From: UBA2773 sp964458715
GTDB taxonomy: Bacteria > Patescibacteriota > Minisyncoccia > Moranbacterales > DUUL01
Length of the DNA stretch: 64,000 nt
Assembly (NCBI GenBank): GCA_964458715.1
Contig: CAYWJP010000001.1
Coordinates: 1-64,000 of the forward strand
Direction: 5' to 3'
Shown here: piece by piece, positions 58,865 through 64,000 of the stretch
Layout of the letters: each line of letters opens with the position of its first letter
Numbering within the stretch: position 1 is the stretch's first letter
Made by a program: the position numbers and the translations under genes
Notes under the pieces: model-generated
Database searches by the model: none
What the model was told of the DNA's origin: nothing
What the model saw: the letters and a program-made list of their open reading frames with translations, nothing else

Positions 58865-59206
58865 ATGCGAAAATTTTTCTATATATTCCCAACTTTGTCT
58901 TTAGCCTTATCTATGGGAAATTTAATCAACGGGCGAATTTTCGAGTCCTTACTTTGGCTTTTAACAACAGTGCTAATCGCTTTAATTTTTGTTCCTTTGG
59001 CTGTTAGGGCTAATGAAAAAGATGTTCCCGTTTATCAGGTTTTTGCTCCAATTTTATTAATACCTCTGTTTTTTTCAATTTTTTCCATTATGGATTTCCG
59101 CCGAATTGAACTTTTAACTGGTCCTCAAGCAATTATTTATGGTATAGTAACAGGCATACTAGGGCTAATCACTTTAATGTTATTGATTGGTTCTAATAAA
59201 TACTAG
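58865..59206 (+). CDS. small polytopic membrane protein
   Basis: The 113-aa product has about four hydrophobic segments (LSLALSMGNLI, LLWLLTTVLIALIFVPLAV, FAPILLIPLFFSIFSI, AIIYGIVTGILGLITLMLLI) and few charged residues, with no recognised family. It has its own promoter (58803-58830) and a terminator (59230-59253), so it is monocistronic. No Shine-Dalgarno. Confidence 0.6.
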   Translation: MRKFFYIFPTLSLALSMGNLINGRIFESLLWLLTTVLIALIFVPLAVRANEKDVPVYQVFAPILLIPLFFSIFSIMDFRRIELLTGPQAIIYGIVTGILGLITLMLLIGSNKY

Positions 59207-59229
59207 ACTTCACTATTTTTTACCACAAG

Positions 59230-59253
59230 AATCTTTCCCTTAAGGGAGAGATT
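59230..59253 (+). terminator. Rho-independent terminator of the 58865 gene
   Basis: Arms AATCTTTCCC and GGGAGAGATT flank a TTAA loop, followed by TTTATTTTT on the plus strand. Confidence 0.8.
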
Positions 59254-59260
59254 TTTATTT

Positions 59261-60523
59261 TTAACAACAATATAATTTATCAGGAATTTTTCCGTCGCTC
59301 TTTCCGCCAAAAGGATTGCCCTTCTTTTCTATTTTTTTCAACATTTCTTTATTATTCGAACTTTGGATTCCATTTTTTTCTTGTTCGACTCTAATTTGCT
59401 TTACCATTCGAGCTAGTCCTATTTTCATCGGACAATTTTCAGAACAAGAATAACAAATAATACAGTCATGACTACCACTTTTTTTAGCTTTTTTGAGACC
59501 TTTTTGCACCGCTTCAAAGATAATTCCTTTAGATCCGATATAACCATCATTTCCGTAATGACTTCCTTTTTGGTTATAAACCGGACAAAAATTAATGCAA
59601 GCTCCACAATTAATACAATGTAAAATATCACCGAATCCTTTTTTAATCATTTCTCGTCTTCCATTATCAACTAAAATTACATGGACTTCGTGAGCACCTT
59701 GAGCTCCCAACACTAGTTGATTTTCAATATCGGCTGTTTTGGAGGGTCCAGAAATAATTGAAATATATTGAGTAATATCTTGACCAGTTCCAAAAAGAGC
59801 GGCTGTTTGACAAAGCTTCACAGCATCTTCAACTGATTCGGTAATTTTATCAATTCCGCAAAGAACAATGTGTTTTTTTGGTAAACGAGAAACCAAAGAA
59901 ATGTTACCCTCATTCTCTAGTAAAACTACTTGACCTTCTTCTGTAAAAAAATTAGCCCCAGTTACTCCAATCTCGGCTTCCAAAATCTTCTCTCGAATTT
60001 TCTGGCATAAATAATGAGTTAATTTTTCTGGATCAATTCTAATATCATCTTTGTATGTTTGCTTAATTTTTTTAGCAATCATTTTTGCTGTTATATGAAT
60101 AGACGGCAAAACAAAATGCTCGTCTGTTTCTTTGAACATTTTCACAATAAAATCTCCTAGATCAGTCTCGCTCCAATCATGTTTTTCAAAAACTTTTTTA
60201 ATCTCAATTTCCCTCCCAGTATTAGTTTTAGAGGAAATTATCTTTTTATTTTCCCCAATTATTTTCTCTAAAATTTTTCGAGCATCCTTATCGTCTCTCA
60301 CTTCATAAACTTGAAACCCTCTTTTTTCAAAATTCTGTTTAGCTAATCTTAGATTTTTCTCAAAATCCGCAAAAGGCTTCTGCCGAATTTCAGTCATTTT
60401 GTCTTTATACTGATTTTCATCAATATCTTTACTTGCAAAAAATTTCCGCCGATTTTCTGCACCAAAATTAACCGCTTTCTTTATAGCTTCTCGACTTTCT
60501 GATTTTAGATAATCTTGTTTCAT
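59261..60523 (-). CDS. LUD-domain iron-sulfur protein (LutB/LldF-like)
   Basis: The 420-aa protein has an N-terminal LUD domain (about residues 60-290), with SSKTNTGREIEIKKVF and LVLGAQGAHEVHVILVDNGR segments, and two 4Fe-4S motifs (CINCGACINFCPVYN, about 298-312, and CIICYSCSENCPMKIG, about 355-370). LutB family members oxidise lactate with LutA and LutC. Neither partner is in this window, so the protein may use another substrate or electron acceptor. Confidence 0.85.
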   Translation of the reverse strand: MKQDYLKSESREAIKKAVNFGAENRRKFFASKDIDENQYKDKMTEIRQKPFADFEKNLRLAKQNFEKRGFQVYEVRDDKDARKILEKIIGENKKIISSKTNTGREIEIKKVFEKHDWSETDLGDFIVKMFKETDEHFVLPSIHITAKMIAKKIKQTYKDDIRIDPEKLTHYLCQKIREKILEAEIGVTGANFFTEEGQVVLLENEGNISLVSRLPKKHIVLCGIDKITESVEDAVKLCQTAALFGTGQDITQYISIISGPSKTADIENQLVLGAQGAHEVHVILVDNGRREMIKKGFGDILHCINCGACINFCPVYNQKGSHYGNDGYIGSKGIIFEAVQKGLKKAKKSGSHDCIICYSCSENCPMKIGLARMVKQIRVEQEKNGIQSSNNKEMLKKIEKKGNPFGGKSDGKIPDKLYCC

Positions 60524-60706
60524 AATTTTTCATAAATAAATCAACTCCATTTAATAAATATACCATGAATGTTAATCTCTTAATAATTTATAATATCATT
60601 TTCTAAAATAATCTGCAAAAATTTATTTAATATTCTTTTAATGTTATAATTATGGAAAGTATTTTTACTCTTAATTCTAATAACAAAAAATAAAACTGGA
60701 AATATT

Positions 60707-61312
60707 ATGTTCAGACGATTATACTCAGTTAAAATAAAAACTGGTGATTTATTAAAACACGAAACCAAAAGTCATGTTTTGTTTAAATTTTCTTTAGTCC
60801 TTTCTGTTTTTATTATTTACTTTTTGTTTATAGCCAAAAAATATGGAGTTCAACAAGGATTCATGGTTTCTATCTTAACTTGGTCATTTTTTGTACTGTG
60901 CACTCCAGTAGCCGATGCTGGTTTTTTAATTGACTTCCCCTTACGTTTAATTACAAATTTAAAAATGCTTATAGCAGAAGGCTTAGTTTGGCTACTTGCT
61001 ATCAGTCTTAATATTTACGTCTTTTTCTTCAATCCTAATATTTACGAAAAAACAAAGTTGCTCAAACTTTTTAAGCATATCCTAGAAAATCCTCTTCCTT
61101 TTTGGAGTATTATTTTGATTTCTCTAATCGGAACTTTTGTCTCTATTAAATTTGGCGATGAACTTTTAGACAAAGTTCAACATAGAGAAAGAAAAATTTA
61201 CCAAAAACACAAACTTAATCACCAATTGATTACCATGATTTTTCTAATAGCAATCTCTCTGGTACTTTATGATTTTCTTCTAAAAAAACTTGGGATTAAC
61301 TTACCGATTTAA
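60707..61312 (+). CDS. hypothetical membrane protein
   Basis: The 201-aa protein has a basic start (MFRRLYSVKIKTGDLLKHE), about four membrane segments (about residues 26-46, 55-75, 87-108 and 178-195) and a cytoplasmic-looking loop with DKVQHRERKIYQKHK. No family recognised. A TATAAT at 60645-60650 lies upstream but lacks a clear -35. Confidence 0.55.
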   Translation: MFRRLYSVKIKTGDLLKHETKSHVLFKFSLVLSVFIIYFLFIAKKYGVQQGFMVSILTWSFFVLCTPVADAGFLIDFPLRLITNLKMLIAEGLVWLLAISLNIYVFFFNPNIYEKTKLLKLFKHILENPLPFWSIILISLIGTFVSIKFGDELLDKVQHRERKIYQKHKLNHQLITMIFLIAISLVLYDFLLKKLGINLPI

Positions 61313-61347
61313 AAAACAAGATAATCACAAATATTAAATTAATTTAA

Positions 61348-61440
61348 AAAACTTCTGAATCTGTATGTAATTTGAGGAAGATTCGATTCGCCGCGGCAAA
61401 GGAAAACCTGACAAAGAAGTGTGCCAAATTTGAAAGTTTT
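61348..61440 (-). repeat. family A structured element, copy A7 (3' of the dnaQ-like gene), diverged
   Basis: This short 93-bp copy starts 7 bp beyond the stop codon. Outer arms (61348-61363 and 61425-61440) pair imperfectly. The loop strands ATTTGAGG and GACAAAGAA remain, but the apical hairpin is reduced to a GC-rich loop (CGCCGCGG). Confidence 0.65.
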
Positions 61441-61447
61441 GCCAATC

Positions 61448-62191
61448 TTATTTTAAATAGTGTTTTAAGGTAAATATCCAATCCTCGTCCGTTCCCTCTT
61501 CCTCTTTTGTTTTTTTCAACCAATTTAAGTACTGTCGATCTTTTTGCACAATATCCTCAACTCTCTCTCCAGTATATTTCCCAAAAGGAAATTTTTTAAT
61601 TAGGACTGGATTAGATGAAATATCAATCATCCGACCGATGATTTCTTCTTCTGAGGCCTTTGGTGCTTTTTCTTTAGCAACCTTTAATAAATGATTAAAA
61701 ATCGCTTCCAGGACTATCACATCGCCTTCAGCGCTATGAGGGGCGACTTCAACGTCAACTTCATAATAATATCGTAGAAATTGCAGATTATATTCAGGAA
61801 TTTCTTGTTCAGAATCTAAATAACGAGCTAATCGCAAAGTACAAATAGATTGAGAGGTTTTTAAATCCTCGTTGCTTAACATCGCAATATCAAATTTAGC
61901 ATTGTGAGCCACTAAAATATTATCCGGCAAAATCTTTTCCAAGTTTTTGGCAAATTTACTCCCTTGAAAAGCCTCCTCCTTCTCTACTGTTTTATTGGTA
62001 ATATGAGTAATGCTCATCGCTTTGACAGAAATAGGGATAGGTGGTTTGAAATTCTTGACTTCAATTTTTCCTTCATCCGCCGTAGCCTTGGCGAAAACGG
62101 ATCTTTTTCTATAAGCCACTTGACAAAGCCGATCTTTTTCCAAATCATTCCCCGTTGTTTCCGTATCTAAAAATATTAATTTCTTTTTCAT
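61448..62191 (-). CDS. DnaQ-type 3'-5' exonuclease with in-frame palindromic repeat peptide
   Basis: The 247-aa DEDDh exonuclease has LIFLDTETTGNDLEKDRLC (ExoI DxE, about residues 5-23), NILVAHNAKFDIAML (ExoII, about 92-106) and HSAEGDVIVLEAIF (ExoIIIepsilon HxAxxD, about 152-165). The C-terminal FPFGKYTGERVEDI segment is a common accessory part. Between VAYRK and GKIEV the peptide RSVFAKATADE is encoded by a GC-rich palindrome-like insertion (about 62071-62103). It probably acts in DNA or RNA repair; a polymerase III epsilon role is not certain. Confidence 0.85.
   Translation of the reverse strand: MKKKLIFLDTETTGNDLEKDRLCQVAYRKRSVFAKATADEGKIEVKNFKPPIPISVKAMSITHITNKTVEKEEAFQGSKFAKNLEKILPDNILVAHNAKFDIAMLSNEDLKTSQSICTLRLARYLDSEQEIPEYNLQFLRYYYEVDVEVAPHSAEGDVIVLEAIFNHLLKVAKEKAPKASEEEIIGRMIDISSNPVLIKKFPFGKYTGERVEDIVQKDRQYLNWLKKTKEEEGTDEDWIFTLKHYLK
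62071..62103 (-). repeat. GC-rich palindromic repeat inside the dnaQ-like coding sequence
   Basis: TCCGCCGTAGCCTTGGCGAA is a CCGCC...GGCG core related to the intergenic GC modules at 3314, 28106, 30078 and 44507. It is in frame and adds about 10 residues (SVFAKATADE) to a surface loop of the exonuclease. Confidence 0.7.
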
Positions 62192-62196
62192 TTTAT

Positions 62197-62631
62197 TTAA
62201 TTATTATTTAAAAATTTTTCATCAAAAGGATTAAAATTTTGTTTATTCAAATTTTGTTGAGGGATAAAAAGCGGACTTGGTTGTTTGCTATATTCAAACC
62301 ACTCCCACTTCTCACATTTATCTGGCTCCATGAGCTGCGATTCTCCGGAAACATAATCAGCCAGCATTATTATCGTAATATAATGCTTATTTTCTTTAAC
62401 AAAAAAATCATTAGTAGCCGTAGCAAATCTTAAATTTTTAATTTCCAAACCGGTTTCTTCTATCGTTTCTCGTCTAGCACACTCCTCCCAAGTTTCGTTA
62501 AAATCTAAATGACCACCGGGAAAACACCAACTCCCCTCACCATGAGAATTTTTTCTTTTCCCAAATAAAACTTTATTGTCTCTTAAGATGCAAACTCCCA
62601 ATCCAATCTTTGGTCTTTCTTTTTCACTCAT
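62197..62631 (-). CDS. NUDIX hydrolase
   Basis: The 144-aa protein has a full Nudix box, GGHLDFNETWEECARRETIEE (about residues 38-58), followed by TGLEIKNL. It starts with a PKIGLGVCILRDNKVLFGKR strand pair, closest to the MutT/NUDT15-type branch that hydrolyses oxidised or modified nucleotides. It lies 5 bp upstream of the dnaQ-like gene, so the two are coupled. Activity inferred. Confidence 0.87.
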   Translation of the reverse strand: MSEKERPKIGLGVCILRDNKVLFGKRKNSHGEGSWCFPGGHLDFNETWEECARRETIEETGLEIKNLRFATATNDFFVKENKHYITIIMLADYVSGESQLMEPDKCEKWEWFEYSKQPSPLFIPQQNLNKQNFNPFDEKFLNNN

Positions 62632-62664
62632 AAATTAGGAAAATTAGAATTATTTAAAATAGAA

Positions 62665-62706
62665 CCCACTTTTAAAAACTTTATGAACTTTTGACTTTAA
62701 AAACTC
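62665..62706. repeat. family B arm
   Basis: ACTTTTAAAAACTTTATGAAC and TTTTGACTTTAAAAACT match the AAAGT-rich arms seen at 28471 and 21697. It lies in the divergent gap upstream of the flavoprotein gene. Confidence 0.35.
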
Positions 62707-62714
62707 ACTGCTTC

Positions 62715-62743
62715 TTGCTTAAATCTTAAAATTATTGTATCAT
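62715..62743 (+). promoter_or_regulatory. candidate promoter of the flavoprotein gene
   Basis: TTGCTT (62715-62720), a 17-bp spacer and TATCAT (62738-62743) lie 31 bp before the ATG at 62774. Confidence 0.45.
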
Positions 62744-62773
62744 ACATGGAATTGTTATCAAATAATCTTTTTT

Positions 62774-64000
62774 ATGAATAAAGGTAAGGAGCAACATTCT
62801 TTTGATATCGCCATTATCGGTGGAGGCGCTGCTGGTATGATGACGGCTTTTTGGGCCTCTGAACAAGGAGCTCAAGTTGTCTTGCTTGACAAGAATGAAG
62901 AACTTGGTCAAAAAGTTGCCATGACCGGCAAAGGTCGTTGCAATATCACTCAAGAAAATTTTACCAAAGAAACGCTAATTGATGCTCTTGGGAAAAAAGG
63001 ACGATTTTTATTTTCAGCTTTTCATAAATTTAATGTTGAAAAAACTAAAGAATTTTTTGAAAAATCTGGGATAGCTTTAAAAACCGAACGAGGTGGCCGA
63101 GTCTTCCCTCAATCTGATAGTGCCGAAGAAGTTATTTCCGTTTTAAAAAGAAAACTTATCCAAAACGGAGTAGTTTTGATGAGGAAAACTAAACCTCTAT
63201 CTTTTGAAACTAAAGGCAACGTTATTAAAAAAATTATTACTAGAAAAAGGGAAATAACTGCCAATCAATTCATTTTTTGCACTGGAGGAAAATCTTATCC
63301 GACCACTGGCTCCACTGGCAATGGTTATCAATGGGCTAAAAACTTTGGTCATAAAATCGTAAAACCTATTCCTGCTCTAACCCCAATAAAAACTATCAAT
63401 AAATGGGCCCGGCAACTTCAAGGAGTTTCTTTAAAAAATGTTAAATTGAGTGTTTTTCAAAATAACAAAAAACAGACAGAGCGTTTTGGCGAAATGCTAT
63501 TCACTCATTTTGGCCTTAGCGGTCCAATCATTTTAGATGTTAGCAAGGAAGTTGGAACACTATTGAAAAAAGGCCGAGTAAAAATTTCTATCGATTTGAA
63601 ACCGGCTTTGGAATTGAAAGAATTAGACCAACGAGTTCAAAAAGATTTTCAAAAATACCAAGGTCGAAAATTTATTAATGCCTTGGATGATTTACTTCCC
63701 CAAAAAATGATTTCAACTATGATTGAAATTTCTAAAATTGATCCTGAAAAAAAAGTTGGGGAAATTTCCAAAGAAGATCGTAAACGATTTGTTTCTTTAC
63801 TGAAAAATATAGTTTTAAACGTTGATGATTTAGTAGGTTTTGATAATGCTATCATCACTTCTGGTGGAATTGAACTAGGCGAAGTTGATCAAAAAACCAT
63901 GAAATCAAAACTGATTAATAATCTCTATTTCGCTGGAGAAATTTTGGACTTAGACGGTCCTTCTGGTGGTTACAATCTTCAAATTTGCTGGACTACTGGA
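62774..64000 (+). CDS. HI0933-family NAD(P)/FAD-dependent oxidoreductase (partial)
   Basis: The gene starts at ATG 62774 and is open to the window end: 409 codons are visible and the 3' end is cut off. FAD-binding IIGGGAAGMMTAFWA (about residues 14-28), KVAMTGKGRCNITQ (about 47-60), CTGGKSYPTTGSTGNGY (about 169-185), MLFTHFGLSGPIILDVSK (about 239-256) and YFAGEILDLDGPSGGYNLQ (about 386-404) are HI0933/YhiN signatures. The family's substrate is unknown. Confidence 0.9.
   Translation, partial: MNKGKEQHSFDIAIIGGGAAGMMTAFWASEQGAQVVLLDKNEELGQKVAMTGKGRCNITQENFTKETLIDALGKKGRFLFSAFHKFNVEKTKEFFEKSGIALKTERGGRVFPQSDSAEEVISVLKRKLIQNGVVLMRKTKPLSFETKGNVIKKIITRKREITANQFIFCTGGKSYPTTGSTGNGYQWAKNFGHKIVKPIPALTPIKTINKWARQLQGVSLKNVKLSVFQNNKKQTERFGEMLFTHFGLSGPIILDVSKEVGTLLKKGRVKISIDLKPALELKELDQRVQKDFQKYQGRKFINALDDLLPQKMISTMIEISKIDPEKKVGEISKEDRKRFVSLLKNIVLNVDDLVGFDNAIITSGGIELGEVDQKTMKSKLINNLYFAGEILDLDGPSGGYNLQICWTTG

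Noticed and set aside
60580..60768. 62-aa minus-strand frame upstream of the LUD gene
   Set aside because: It overlaps the better-supported plus-strand membrane-protein gene start at 60707, has low-complexity AT-rich sequence and no Shine-Dalgarno or family features.
1..64000. tRNA, rRNA, tmRNA or CRISPR arrays
   Set aside because: I looked for T-loop motifs with matching acceptor stems, for rRNA-like sequence and for regular direct repeats with spacers on both strands, and saw none. A covariance-model search would be decisive.

Overview
The window is AT-rich (about one third G+C by eye) and looks like chromosomal DNA of a Candidate Phyla Radiation (Patescibacteria) bacterium, probably a Parcubacteria-type lineage. 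This assignment is inference. It rests on the bacterial core genes (EF-Tu, EF-G, S7, S12, S20, L25, FtsZ, FtsA, RpoD, DnaG) in a compact genome, on Shine-Dalgarno-less starts for most core genes, on CPR-style small hypothetical proteins, and on many dispersed palindromic repeats, including one read through inside a coding gene (peptide SVFAKATADEG). No rRNA, tRNA, CRISPR array, prophage or complete transposase gene was seen. UGA is a stop codon here (rsmG, the 140-aa permease half and the 104-aa gene at 44976 all end in TGA).

Layout. Positions 1-13802 (+) hold a cell-surface polysaccharide block: nucleotide-sugar dehydrogenase, one GT2 and two GT4 glycosyltransferases, a large polytopic membrane protein and a Wzx-type flippase. 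An RtcB-like protein, a thymidylate-kinase-like protein, an AI-2E permease, a divergent PAP2 protein and a GNAT acetyltransferase are mixed in. Positions 13804-16910 (-) carry a MurE-like ligase, a FemAB protein and RuvA. Positions 17139-19065 hold rpsT and several small stand-alone genes with their own promoters or terminators. Positions 19179-29736 (-) carry serS, a deoxyribosyltransferase-like gene, rsmG, lysS, a split permease, a metallopeptidase, uppP, a coiled-coil lytic transglycosylase, rplY and murG. Positions 30294-35255 (-) are the str group in the order rpsL-rpsG-fusA-tuf, and 35576-44128 (-) are a dcw cell-division cluster in the order mraZ-rsmH-ftsL-ftsI-murF-pilin-ftsA-ftsZ. The mraZ promoter carries three 10-bp-spaced MraZ-type boxes. 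Positions 44752-47300 are a small accessory island of unrecognised genes with strong Shine-Dalgarno sites, including a gene interrupted by a single in-frame UGA. Positions 47370-53328 (-) hold a NUDIX gene and rmuC-ogt-dnaG-rpoD. Positions 53355-57132 are a pyruvate/2-oxoacid:ferredoxin oxidoreductase operon with a HAD phosphatase gene inside. The rest holds a two-domain thioredoxin/DsbA-like protein, a LUD-domain Fe-S protein, small membrane proteins, a DnaQ-type exonuclease, a second NUDIX gene and the start of a HI0933-type flavoprotein that runs off the window.

The most interesting signal is not a protein. At least seven copies of a 93-142 bp structured element lie just 3' of minus-strand genes: 2 bp overlapping to 10 bp beyond the stop codon of ruvA, the 28149 gene, tuf, rpsG, rpsL, the 47957 gene and the dnaQ-like gene. 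The outer stem differs in sequence in every copy but stays self-complementary, a short inner stem shows compensatory changes, and an asymmetric internal loop is nearly invariant. Two truncated copies lie beside the ruvA copy, and one copy is interrupted by a GC-rich palindrome of another repeat family. I do not recognise it as a named RNA family. It may be a 3'-UTR structured RNA, or a REP-like mobile hairpin with strict 3'-of-gene placement. Other dispersed repeats (long AT-rich hairpins, GC-rich palindromes, AAAGT-rich arms) occupy most remaining intergenic space.
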